A stretch of DNA of 64,000 nucleotides from contig CM058232.1 of assembly GCA_030180135.1 (NCBI GenBank), forward strand, positions 58,549,330 through 58,613,329, read 5' to 3'. Of this stretch, positions 25,635 through 36,598 are shown in pieces. The DNA comes from Orychophragmus violaceus (lineage: Eukaryota > Streptophyta > Magnoliopsida > Brassicales > Brassicaceae). Position 1 is the stretch's first letter. Each line of letters starts with the position of its first letter. The notes beneath the pieces are model-generated. The model worked only from the letters and a program-made list of their open reading frames with translations, did not search any database and had not been told where the DNA came from. The position numbers and the translations under genes were made by a program.

Positions 25635-28151
25635 GTACTCAGTGCAGGTTTCTCTGCTCCAACTCCAGTTCAAGCTCAGTCGTGGCCAATTGCGATGCAA
25701 GGTAAGGACATAGTAGCCATTGCTAAAACTGGCTCGGGAAAAAGTTTGGGTTACTTGATTCCTGGCTTTCTGCATGTTCAACGCATCCAAAATGATTCGC
25801 GAATGGGCCCAACAATCTTGGTGTTGTCTCCAACGAGGGAGTTGGCTACACAAATCCAAGACGAAGATGTTAAATTTGGGAGGTCGTAAAGAATTCTGTG
25901 TACGGTAAGTAGAGGTCTCTGATTTTTTATAAAGAGTCAACATGCTACTCATCTAGTACCTGTAAGCATGTCTTAACCAAGTAGTTTGTGCTCAAATAAG
26001 CTTAATGAAATAGAAAGAAAAGACAAAGATGAAATAGCTCATTAGAGCTTTATTAGGTACAAGAAAATAAAGAACGAAAAACTTAATTTAGATCACCAGT
26101 AACAAATGATTTTGATTGATATATCATAACATAAAGAACGAGAGCTGCTTGTGAGGCAACTCTCCAGGTTACAAACACAATAGCATAAGGAGCATATTTA
26201 TACAGATCTACTTGGTTGAAACCCTAGTTACATGGGCTGATGGACTTGTCATAAATCAATAATAATGGGCTTCTTTGGATACTCTAATACTCCCCCGCAA
26301 ACTTAGCGTAGGGTGTGGAGCTAAGTTTGGAACTGAAAAATGAAGATGGTCTTGGCAGAACATGAGTAGTGGAACAAGATCATTGTGTTGAGGTTGATGG
26401 ACTCTCTTCACCATGAAGAACAAACATATTGTGAGAACTATTCAAGTCTGTACTTGGAGATTGTCGCATGGCTCCCTCAGAGGTTTCTTTTGAACTTGGA
26501 GAGCTTAGTCAACATCCCTCAGCGGTACTTCTGACTTATTTGTCTCACTGAGTCGGGTTTCTTTAAAAACTCTTAACTCCTCTAATCAGTCTGGTGACGA
26601 AAGAATTATCTTCCCAAAGCTACTTAAATCCTATTCACTATATGCTTCTAACCATATTCCATCAAAAAATTTGCACTTCAAAATCTGTCAGTCCTTTGGC
26701 ATTTCATCGAGCACTTAGAGTGCATTACCAAAACCTTGTTTCTCCACATAAATCCGCAGCAGAATCTCCAAAACAGCCATATAAATCCCAATATCAGTCC
26801 TATTCCATCCTAACTTCTCAATTCCAGACCTATACATTCTAAACAATGAACTGTCCTTCGCAAGCTATAACAGTAAAGCATTACCCTATGTTCTGGTTTA
26901 GAAGAAAGGACAAGACATCACCGTAGATTAAGAGACGAGAAGCTTTAATGTCACTGAACTTGCCCAGTGTTGCAGGAAACTTGTAGTTGACCAGCTCAGT
27001 GTTGTAGTGAATCTCGAGTCTTGTTTCTCATGTAAAGCTTATTCCTTTCTTAGCAGCAAAACGTTATGGCCTCGTTGATGTGGCCTCTCTTCTTCAAGTT
27101 TTGCTTTAAAGCTGTTGCTTCTCGATGTTGTTGAGGAGTTCAGAGCTCTTCTGGTTTTATGAGTGCTCCGATAAGTATAAGCATCGACTCTACAAACCCT
27201 TTATCCCAATCTAATCCATGGTGCTCTGATACCATGTAAGCATGTTTTAACCAAGTAGTTTGTGCTCAAATAAGCTTAATGAAATAGAAAGAAAAGACAG
27301 AGATGAAATAGCTCATTAGAGCTTTATTAGGTACAAAAAAATAAAGAAGGAAAAACTTAATTTAGATCACCAGTAACAAATGATTTTGATTGATATATCA
27401 TAAGATAAAGAATGAGAGCTGCTTGTGAGGCAACTCTACAGGTTACAAACACAATAGCATAAGGAGCATATTTATACAGATCTACTTGGTTGAAACCCTA
27501 GTTACATGGGCTGATGGACTTGTCATAAATCAATAATAATGGGCTTCTTTGGATACTCTAATAGTACCCTTGTAATGTATACTAAATACGTGCTCTTGTT
27601 ATCTCAGTTCCAGTGCTTGTATGGTGGTGCACCAAAGGGTCCACAGCTGAGGGATTTAGAAAGAGGAGTAGATATTTTGGTTGCGACTCCCGGAAGATTG
27701 AACGATATCCTTGAGATGAGGATAATTAGTCTGCGCCAAGTATCTTATCTTGTGCTAGATGAGGTATGGTTTGACTTGATACCATTGTTACCGTGACAAT
27801 TTCAGCAAAAATCGAACTGATTGTTCTACTTTTTTCTGGACACAGCACATTGAAGTGGTAGCACCAATGGAGAAACAGAGGAGGCTAGAGCAGATATTGC
27901 GATCTCATGAACCAGGCTCGAAGGTGATAATATTATGCTCAACCAAAAGGATGTGTGACCAACTAACTCGCAATCTAACCCGCCAATTTGGAGCTGCTGC
28001 TATACATGGAGACAAGTCGCAGCCTGAGAGAGACAATGTTCTGAATCAATCCCGCAGTGGCAGGACTCCAGTTCTTGTTGCAACTGATGTTGCTGCTCGT
28101 GGACTGGAAGCTATCTACGCCCAGATCTATGACAACTACACCAAACTCAAG
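25635..28151 (+). pseudogene. DEAD-box RNA helicase (RH14/RH40/RH46-like), broken
   Basis: Exon 25635-25886 (after TTCTTAG) carries the Q-motif region FSAPTPVQAQSWPI, the Walker A motif AKTGSGKS and PTRELA; it meets a TAA stop at 25887-25889 where the family has Ser. After an intron now holding an LTR element, exon 27614-27763 carries CLYGGAPKG and VATPGRLNDIL and ends at LDE, in the middle of the DEAD motif. Exon 27846-28151 resumes at HIEVVAPMEKQRRLEQIL and carries AAIHGDKSQ and VLVATDVAARGL. The rest of DEAD, the SAT motif and the linker are missing, and the arginine-finger region is replaced by unrelated AIYAQIYDNYTKLK. These ATP-dependent RNA-remodelling enzymes need all of these motifs, so this copy is dead. 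Confidence 0.8.
25961..27563 (-). mobile_element. small non-coding LTR retrotransposon (copia-like, TACA ends)
   Basis: Two 329-bp direct repeats (25961-26289 and 27235-27563) differ at about 7 sites and are flanked by the 5-bp duplication GTACC (25956-25960 and 27564-27568). On the minus strand the LTR runs TATTAGAG...CTTACA, the non-canonical TA...CA termini known mostly from copia elements. The primer-binding site TGGTATCAGAGC directly follows the LTR (about 27223-27234), and a purine tract AGTTTGCGGGGGAG abuts the other LTR (26290-26303). The 945-bp interior has no gag or pol, so the element is non-autonomous. It sits in an intron of the helicase pseudogene. Confidence 0.92.
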
Positions 28152-28310
28152 GTTTTCCCCAGCAAGATCCGTTTATTTTATTTTTATAATTTATGGGTTG
28201 TATTTTCTGTATTTCTGAGACAGCTAGGAGTTAGTTTTTTTAATTTGATTTCATGAAATTTATTTTGTCTGCTATTCGTTGTGCTCTGAAATTGACTTTT
28301 GTGATGACAG

Positions 28311-28376
28311 GCCCATGTCTACGAACTTGATTTTTTTGATCGAGTGAAGGCGAAACTTAATACATCTAACTACTGA
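28311..28376 (+). pseudogene. exon-like tail after helicase pseudogene, origin unknown
   Basis: After GATGACAG an open segment reads AHVYELDFFDRVKAKLNTSN and a stop. It could splice to the exon ending at 28151 (NYTKLK). It is not helicase sequence; I do not recognise it. It may be part of a third captured gene. Confidence 0.3.
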
Positions 28377-28850
28377 GAGTTGTTATGATGTCTTACTCTC
28401 TGTTTGACAGAAATAATCAGCCATCCAGAATTGTTGTCTTTGGTTCCTTTCAGTGAGTCGTGGACATATATTCTTGTATCAGGTGGGAGATTTAATCGGA
28501 GTATATCTAGACCTTATGGAAGCCTCGGAGTCTTTTGGTTCAGTGTGAAAAGCACAGTAACTAAGCAAACTTATGCCTTCTCATCTTATTTCTTAATGCA
28601 AATTTTGAATTGAGTTTTCTTTCTTGTTATATACTAGTGAGTGCATGTGTATTTTTCTGTGAATCTGATGACAGAATGTTGGGAAGTTGAGGATATTGGT
28701 TGTCATGTGTTAAGTTTATACAACTTCGATTATACAAATATGCTTATGAATTCTTTGGTATAATAGTTAGACAGTAAGTTGAAGCATATTTGTTTACACT
28801 AAGCATCTTTTTGTATTGGTTTACAATTTTGGTTGTGTATCGATTGCAGT

Positions 28851-28998
28851 TGTTCAAGAAGCATAGATCAGATGTGCCATGAAGACTCCCGTGTGCATAT
28901 GTCTGAAGAGGAGAAGATTGCTGCTGAAGAGAGCATGGAGGCGTTTTGCAAGCCTGTAGAACTCTACAACACTCTTCAGCAGTGTGCTATTAGAGAAA
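28851..28998 (+). pseudogene. EMF2/VRN2-like Polycomb protein exon fragment
   Basis: After a CGATTGCAG acceptor an open segment reads CSRSIDQMCHEDSRVHMSEE and then KIAAEESMEAFCKPVELYN. It matches the N-terminal region of the EMF2/VRN2 group of Polycomb repressive complex 2 subunits, which in plants silence flowering and embryo genes through H3K27 methylation. Similarity ends at about CAIRE, before the zinc-finger and VEFS regions, which are absent. It lies 0.7 kb downstream of the helicase pseudogene in the inner CACTA. I read it as a captured exon. The family call is from recalled conserved residues. Confidence 0.7.
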
Positions 28999-29141
28999 TA
29001 TTAGGGCGAATTTTGCTTACGTTTTATTTGTTTTTATTTGATATTGTAAATTATTATTATAAAGAAAATATATTTTTGTTGCGTAATATAATTTAATTAT
29101 ATATATTTAATATAATTTTGTTTATACAAAACTGATTACAT

Positions 29142-30689
29142 CAAAGTAGATAATTACACACACACAAAAATCGTTTAGGACCTTCTTTTTCTCTCTGCAA
29201 AACCCTAGCCGCACAAGTCCACTTTTTTCAGATCGGGCCTCAGGCCGACGCGTGGAGGCTCACATGGCTCCGGCGTCGGCCCCCGCTCGTCTTTAGCTTT
29301 GATTTTCGTTGTAGTCATCCCATCCTTCCCCTTGATTGCTTGGCGTTCCCTTGGGTCGTGTTCTTCGCTGGTTTGGTAAGTGAAGATCTGTGCTCGATTG
29401 TTGTTCCTTCTCCTCTGTTGACGCTTGGAGCGTGGTGGTTAGCTTTTTTCCGGCGTCTGTTTCGTCTGTGTGGTGGTTGGATGTGGTCTGAGTTTGCAGT
29501 CATGGCGTTGTCTATTAGCCTCTTCGCCGGTGTTTCAAATCTTCTCGGAGATCAGTACAGAGTTGTTGGTTGAATTTGTTGCGATTGGTTTTGAAAGTTT
29601 CAGGTTGGTGAGGCGGTTGTTGGGGCTTCATTCTCGACCCTGTCTCTGCGCTTCATCGTGCTCTTTCACTCTCTCAATCTGCGGCCGGTTATGCTGGGTA
29701 AAGCGTGGTTTGGTTTGGTATTTTAGTTTTGTTCCTTCCCGGCCTGTGTTAGACGTGTTGGGTTTAGTAGTTCGTGGCTTGTATATCGTCGCCGATGTTT
29801 AGTTGGTCTGGTTCTGTGAAGGCTGGTTTGGTCTATTTCGGTACGAGCGTTGTGCTTCTATGGTTCCACTAGTGTTGGTTTTGAACGAAAATCCAATACG
29901 CAGTTTTTGCTTCAGCTCAAGGTTGTAGATGTGTTAGTTTATTATGCGGCTCTGTTGCGGTTGCGGCTTTGATTTTAGGGAGGAGAGTTGAGATTCGTCG
30001 TGTCGCTAGCGCCTGGTGAACTGATCCTTGAGTCCTTTTGAGGGTACGCATAGTTGTTATCGCTTCGACTCTGCTTATCTTTCTGCAGCTCTATTCCTAG
30101 TTCTGGTCCTTCTCGTCTCAGTGGTGTATTGTTCTTGGGATCCTTGTGCTTTGCTTCTTGCCGAGCCCTCTTCGATCCTAGCTGCCGGGTTTATGTCTGC
30201 CTTCATTTCGCCCTTGAAACTATTGGTTGGTTCTTCTCGATACGTTCGTACTCCGACCTAGTTTGTGTTTTGTTTCGGTTAGCTGCTTTTAGTCGTCTGC
30301 AACTACAGTGCGCCAAACTATAGGTTTTGAACTCTTCCTTGCTGCTTGTTTGTCGGAGATGTATCCTTTTCAAGCTTGTCAAGTTGTTGTGCATGTTCAG
30401 TACACCTGGGATAGGAGATCCTTGGCTCCGGTTGACACGGCTCAGAGTAGTCCTCCAGTGACTTCTACACGACATCTTCAGTCCTTTGTTTTCGATTTTA
30501 AACTTATGGGCATCCTTTGCCATAAGTTGTTATGCTTGTCTCTAGGAGTATTTATACTCGCTAGCTTTGTCTCTGGGAGTTTTTATACTCGCCAGCTTTG
30601 TCTTCGTCTTAGTATCCGTCTCTTGTTTTCGTCTTTGTATCCGACTTTGGTTTTAATCAATATTATCCATCAGATGGAAAAAGAAAAAA
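29142..30689 (+). mobile_element. LINE-like retroposon insertion without intact ORF
   Basis: The segment is flanked by a 16-bp direct repeat with one mismatch, ACAAAACYGATTACAT (29126-29141 and 30690-30705). It ends in an A-rich tail (GGAAAAAGAAAAAAAC, 30676-30691), as expected of target-primed reverse transcription. Its base composition (GC-richer, CTT/GTT-rich) differs sharply from both flanks. A TTTATACTCGC direct repeat occurs near 30551-30594. Only short frames exist (up to 137 codons) and none looks like a reverse transcriptase, so it is a 5'-truncated or non-autonomous copy. Confidence 0.7.
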
Positions 30690-30729
30690 ACAAAACCGAT
30701 TACATATTTAGTATATATTAATTTTTTAA

Positions 30730-31046
30730 AAATAAATAACTATTAGTCGCTAACCACTAGCTAATTTTTGCGACTACATGTTTCGCGACTTTAAAATGAT
30801 TATATAATAGTCGCAATTTGGTCATAAAAGAGTCGCAAAATTTAGCGGCTATTTAGCGACTGAAATTACTCGACATATAAACAGTCGCTAATTAGTTGCA
30901 AAGTAGCGACTAACATAGCGACTAATAATATTAGCAACGAAGGATTAGCGACTAACTCATTTAGTCGCTATTAGGTCGCAAAATAGAGTTTTGCGACTGA
31001 ATTGCAACTATTTACGCAGTCGCAAAAAGTGTGTTTTCTTGTAGTG
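30730..31046. repeat. right subterminal repeats of inner CACTA
   Basis: Many TAGTCGC/GCGACTA units in both orientations lead up to the terminus TTTTCTTGTAGTG, mirroring the left end at 16255-16500. Confidence 0.85.
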
Positions 31047-31172
31047 TTATGGAGTCGGAAAAAATCCATTAATGGGCAAGCGTAGACAGCCCAAACACTT
31101 TTCAGCATTTGTGGCCCACCAAGAGCAACTGAAGGAAGCTCAACGTAAAGTACAACAACATATGCATCATAG

Positions 31173-31798
31173 GTTACTTATCATTATCTCTTGCACTTTT
31201 TAATTTTTTGGTATATGATTTGGCAACTCCTTAATGCTGGAGTTTGTGTATATAGATTGTTTGTGTCTATATACTACACATAAGTATATAAGTTACAAAT
31301 GTTATTTTGAATCATATGTCTTTTACATTTCTTGTATAATTCAGTTAACGGTATACCAAATCAGAAATTTAATTAATCGAAATTTTTATTTTTACGAAGA
31401 AAAGTCAACAAACTGTCGTCAATTATTCGCAAAATATTTATCATACGTTGATTTTCCGAATAGTCACAGATTGATCGTTAATTAGTCATTAAACCTCACC
31501 AAATAGTCACCAAATATTACGACTAAGTTGTGGCTATATAAGACAGTGAGACAGTAGTCGGCAAGTAGTAACACAATCATTACCATAATCGAATTTGGCT
31601 CTTCCGATTAGGCGCTGCGTAGTCGTTAATTTAGCCATAAATAGTCACTAATTAATAGCAAAATGCTTACCATAATCATATATTGATGTTCTTGTTAGTC
31701 GTCAGATGATCGATAAGTTAGTCAAGAAATAATCGTCGAATAGTCACTTTATATTACGACTACGTTGTGACTATTTTAGACAGTCATGTAATAGCCGA
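31173..31798. repeat. outer-CACTA right interior and first part of its subterminal repeats
   Basis: 31173-31480 is AT-rich, intron-like DNA after the Ptta-like exon. From about 31480 come repeated ATTACGACTA, TAGTCAC and TAGTCGTTA units. The array is cut at 31798 by the gypsy element and resumes at 51305. Confidence 0.6.
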
Positions 31799-32335
31799 TG
31801 TGAGATCCGGGATTCACACTAAGAATTTGTATTCGTGGATTTGGAATTTAGGATATAGAAATGGTATAGTTTCCTATGAATCAAAGACTTTATTGAGATT
31901 GATCGTCGAGATAGAACAAACACAATCGAAAAGAGAGTACAAAGTATGATGATCGAGCTATCTAGTCGAAGTGTTCTAAGTTAGGGTTGGAATCTCCTGA
32001 AATGATCGCCACTTCCTCTTTTAAATAGTCTCGACTCTGATCTCTCTGTTCCGATATTTTGGCCTCTCCTTCGTAACGATCCCCGTGATTCTCGCGGATC
32101 AGTTGAACTGGCAAAGACCGAGTCGCTCTATCTCCACGTCGTCTCCTTCCGAACTCGAGCTCGATCGCCTCTTACTTCGGCATCACTTGGGCCTTGTCGA
32201 AGCGTCATTCGTTTGGGCCCAACAAATGAATCGGCTCGTCTCTTCGTCTCTGATCCTGTAATGAGCTCATAGATATGGGCCTTTGTCTTATTTGTTAATG
32301 GGCCGGATTTCCTAGAGGGAAATCCAGCACCAACA
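31799..32335 (-). repeat. gypsy 3' LTR
   Basis: 537 bp, TG...CA on the plus strand, about 98% identical by eye to 50768-51304. In the element's orientation this is the downstream LTR. Confidence 0.95.
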
Positions 32336-32357
32336 ATAGCCCCCCAGCCCATTAATT
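32336..32357 (-). promoter_or_regulatory. gypsy polypurine tract
   Basis: The minus strand reads GGGCTGGGGGGCTAT immediately before the LTR, the usual second-strand primer position. Confidence 0.8.
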
Positions 32358-32918
32358 TTGACAAGTCGAAGTTAATGGGCGGTGGACGTTTCTTGGGAAG
32401 ACGCGCGCGTGCTCTAGGCATTAAGGAAGCCCTAATGATTGTTTTCGCCTCGTCCGCAGATCTTGTTTTATTCGGGTGGCCTAGATTGGGCGCGTGGGTT
32501 GGATCAGCCTGTTCATGGCGCGTCCGTTACCACGGCGGACGTGAATCAATCGTTAATCATTCGCTCCTGCCTTTAGATCTTGTATCGACGGTCGAGATCG
32601 CAGGGAACTGAAGGATCCTAACTGTCTCAATCTTTTTCGTAATTATTTACAAATTTCGAATTGAGCAGTTGGGATTGTGGGATGCGAAAGATCCCACGGA
32701 TCTCGAGCACGAGATAGTTTAAAAGGGGAAGTTACCTAGCACGATTCCCATTACTGCTCGCACTACAAATCGTCAAGGTAACTTCTTCTCCCTCATTATA
32801 TCCTTTTTTATGTTTGCCTCTCGCTCTTATTCCTTTTGCCGTTACTCCGAGACTTTCTCCTCTAGAGATTTCGTCTTTCTTCTTCTCTCAAAAGAAATTT
32901 TCGATACACCGAACTATC

Positions 32919-35415
32919 ATGGTTCGAAAGAGTACGGCCAGGGCAAGTTCAACTGTGGCGGCGGGACCGGTTGGTCCTCATCCACCGTCCAGTCTGACTG
33001 TCGACCAAATACGGAAGTTGCGGGCGAAGTGCCGGATTCCGCCGGAGGTGGAGATACTTATCCCATCACTGGAAATGTCCCCAGAAACTGTCGTCGAGGG
33101 TCATTGATGTGCTTCTTATACCTATTTTGATAAATGCGGATTGTTTTTTTCCAATCCCTCGCATTATCTCATGGGTTTTGGCTCAGATCCAGCTGGCCTT
33201 TCACCAGATGACTCCGAATTTCGTTCGGTATGTCATCGGGCTCGGGGTCAGAGCCGTCGAGGAGGGCATAGACTTCGGGGTCGAGGAGTTGATGAGGGTT
33301 TCTTCGGTAAAACATAACACTCGTTTTCCCGGGACCTACTACCTCTCTCCTCGCCATGGGAAGATCCTTGATGAGATCCCGACGAGGGATGTGTGGAAGA
33401 GTAAATACTTTTACTTCAGGATCAATCATCACTCGGTCGAGGATTTTGATTATTCGGTTATCCCGACAAGATGGGCAGCTAGCGTTGGTTAGCTTATAGG
33501 GTTTACTAGTTTCTCTGGTTGCTACGGTGTCCTTCATTGACATCGAGCTGTTTGCTAATAACCTTTTTGGTTTCTTTGCAGAGGCTCCTGAGTCATTACC
33601 TTTGAACCCAAATACATCGAGTTTGATAGCTCGCCTTCGGAGAGGAGATATCCGCTAGTCTAACTTTACGGACTATCGAATTCGAGCTGCCTTAGGTCCT
33701 GCGGCCCGACAACCTCCTTTATACAAACCTCGTCTTTCGCGAGACGGATCACGCTTCCCTTCTCGGCCCACTTCGACTCGAATCGTTCAGGCTCCGCTTC
33801 AGATTATCGAGCGGGCTGGAGAGAGTAAGTATTTTGGTTAGTCCGTACAAGGATTTTTGCGCCATATGCCTTTTCGTTTGCCGGGCTGACTCGAGTCTGT
33901 TTTGTCTGCAGATCGATCTGTTTCGGACGACAGTTCTACCGCAAGCACCCCTTCTCTTGGAAAGATGTCGCGAAGATCTAGCAGTCTTCGGAACGGGAAG
34001 GATCCCATTGATCTGGCGAAGAAAATGAAGGTCGGCGACTTGAGCAACGCCCTTCTTTTTGCCATGGGCGAGGGGCCTCCTCCTCCTTCGATCCCTCCTC
34101 CTAACCCTGTTCAGGTTTCTCTCCCCGAGGTCTCAGGGTACGGAGAGGCAAACGTGGGGGTGGAGAATTTACCTCCTCTTTCGGCCGGTCAGGAACCAGT
34201 TCAGATCCCGTCTGGAGAGCCTGCTTTGCGCAACTCCCGGTCGAATGGTTCGAGGGGATCAAACGGTCGGAGCCGGGGTGGTCCTCCTCCACCGGCGGTG
34301 AAGCGTTAAAGAACTGACGCGGAGGTGAGCTCGAGGAGATCGAACCAGAGTGTTGAGGCGAGACCTGCTTCTTCCGGGTCCTCCGGGTCTTTCAACTGGC
34401 GCTTCAGGCACCAGAAGGAATGTCCGATTGTGGATGACCCGATGGGTGTGGCCTATCTGCTGAGGCATTTTTAGCCCGCAGGTGTTCAGCTCCCGGCTAT
34501 CGGGGATATGGCTCTCGGTGAAGCTTATACCGAGATGATGGCGGCTTATGGGAAGGTAACGATTTCCTTCCTTCGCTTTTTGATATGTTTCATGCTTAAT
34601 TCTCGTTTTTCTCGTAGGCCTTTGAGGCTGCGAACAGGTTTGCGTCTAGGGCCGAGCGAGAGCTGCGGGAGATATTGCAGGCGAGCGAGCTCAATACCGT
34701 TGAGAAGACGGTTAGTGACCTGAGAGCGCAGTTGCAGGGGGCCTTGGCTCGAGAGGAGGAGCTACGGAAGAAGGCGGGCGACCTGGATGCGCAGTTGCAA
34801 GGTGCCTTGGCTTAGGTTTTGGTCGCGGAGGAGGCGAGTTGAACCACCATTGAGGCAGGTCGGGTTGCGGATGTTCGGGCTACGCAATGTCAGGGCGATC
34901 TGGACAAGGCTCTCGCCGACCGAGAGTTTGACGTCAAGGTGGCGGCCCATGAGGCGAGGAAGGGGCTAAACGGTGAATACCCCAAGATTCTCGAGGGAAT
35001 CTCGGCGAAGGAGAGCCAAAGGAAAGTCGCCGTGAGCGCCGAGATGAGGCTTCAGGAGGCTTTGGCCAATATCGCGCTTATCGCCGAGTTCGCTTCTCGC
35101 GAACTGGATCTGACCAAGGAGGTGATGGACTTGGCCGAGAAGAAAAGATTGGCCACGGAGGAGATGAATGTCGCAGCGGTGTCGGACTTCAGTATCAGCA
35201 AGCTTAATTTGCCGGTAATGTCGGACGATTCCGTGATCTTGGCGTGCCCTCTAAACCAGGCGGCCGCTCGTCTTGATCAGTATGGATCGAACCTTCCGAC
35301 CGGAGTTAGCTCGCGAGTTAGCGATGAGGTCGAGGGTCGACTCGAGGAGGACAGGGCGACTGATGATCGGATGGAAAATCAAGACGAAGCTTCCTCTCCT
35401 CCCAAGCAGTTCTAG
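32919..35415 (+). pseudogene. antisense extra ORF of the Tat element (PF04195-like)
   Basis: This plus-strand coding region is opposite in direction to gag-pol. The first exon from ATG 32919 (MVRKSTARASSTVAAG, then LRAKCRIPPEVEILIP) continues into 33109-33492 with FFPIPRIISWVLAQIQLAFHQMTPN, the pattern of the putative gypsy type transposon domain (PF04195). The later segments are 33589-33656, 33902-34309 (after a CTGCAG acceptor) and a coiled-coil-rich C-terminal part at 34939-35415 (Ala/Glu/Leu/Arg heptads). A stop at 33105-33107 and others at about 33657 and 34307 break it, unless some lie in unrecognised introns. Antisense ORFs in this position are known in Tat elements; their role is unknown. 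Confidence 0.6.
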
Positions 35416-36049
35416 TCCTCTTTTTATCCGTTGCTGCCCTAGAGGGCTTTTAATTTGTCCTCAGACTTTTGTTGCCCAAGGTGGCTTTTTTCTTCTTTTG
35501 GTGTTGCCCTTAGTGGGCTTTTACTCGAACTTGAGGACATCGTGTCCTCCTTTTCTTTTATGAATTGCCTTCGAATCTTTCATGCCTTAGCATAGATTTT
35601 GCTGATTTGATGCTTCAGCATAGAGTTTGGCCGTTATGGCAACTTGAACCTCTTCGGTGGCGTCGACAAATAACTTATCTCGAGTTGCCTTAGGGAGTTC
35701 TTTGTGAACTTTCAGGTCAATTGCGTTTGAGCTCGAGCTCTTTGCCAAGACTATTTCGTTTGTACGATTCTTTCGTAATGTAAAGTTCGAGCTTATCGCT
35801 GAACTTCGAAAAAGAAAAGTTAAGTATATAAGGACGAATCGAAGTGGACTTACAAAGGTCGTTTGCTTGAATAACTGTCTCGACTTCGTTGTTTCTTTGC
35901 TTGAAGGGAGGGGGTAGCCCCCCAATTCTTTTAATCCATATAAGGTTCAGAAGAATTATAGGTTTTGGAAAGATCGCTCTGGATCTCGTTCTTTGGGACG
36001 ATCATTTCAGTTCGTTCGATTTGGGAGGACCGCTTTTAGGTCGCTTTGT

Positions 36050-36365
36050 TTGAAGGGATAATTTCATATCGCTTGATTTTGGGAGAGGTCGTTTGAGATC
36101 TCTCGGAAGGGATAATTTCATATCGCTTGTTTATGAAGGGATAATTTCATATCGCTTTATTTTTGGAGAGATAATTTCATATCACTTGATTTTTGGAGAG
36201 ATAATTTCATATGACTTGATTTTTGGAGAGAAAATTTCATATCCCTTGATTTTGGGAAAGACCATTTCAGGTCGCTTGGAAAGGATAAATTAATATCGTT
36301 TGTTTTCGAAGAGATAATTTCATATCACTTTAGCTTTTGAAGAGATAATTTCATATCTCTTTTTG
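36050..36365. repeat. about 32-bp minisatellite in the gypsy 3' region
   Basis: Eight or more copies of a unit like GATAATTTCATATCRCTT plus GATTTTTGGAGA, becoming degenerate at both sides (from about 35960). Tandem repeats in the untranslated 3' region are common in Tat elements. Confidence 0.8.
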
Positions 36366-36598
36366 AGAATGTAATGGTGAGGTATTTCGCAATGACTCTA
36401 ACTTTTACGACAGAAAGAGGCATTGGATTGAGGGACTTATTTTGATTTCACAAAGATAAGCTAGTATGACTTCGTCAGAATTTGTTGAGCTCGGTAAGAG
36501 CTTTGTGTTTGGGGGGTGGCTGCGCTCGAAGTCGAGCTGCCTACGTACCCTTTTAAGGGGATCAAGCCATTTCGTAGTTCGATTATGTTGTCGTACTC

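Noticed and set aside
36050..36365. Regular direct repeats that could suggest a CRISPR array
   Set aside because: The units are contiguous, without unique spacers, and the genome is a plant; it is a minisatellite.
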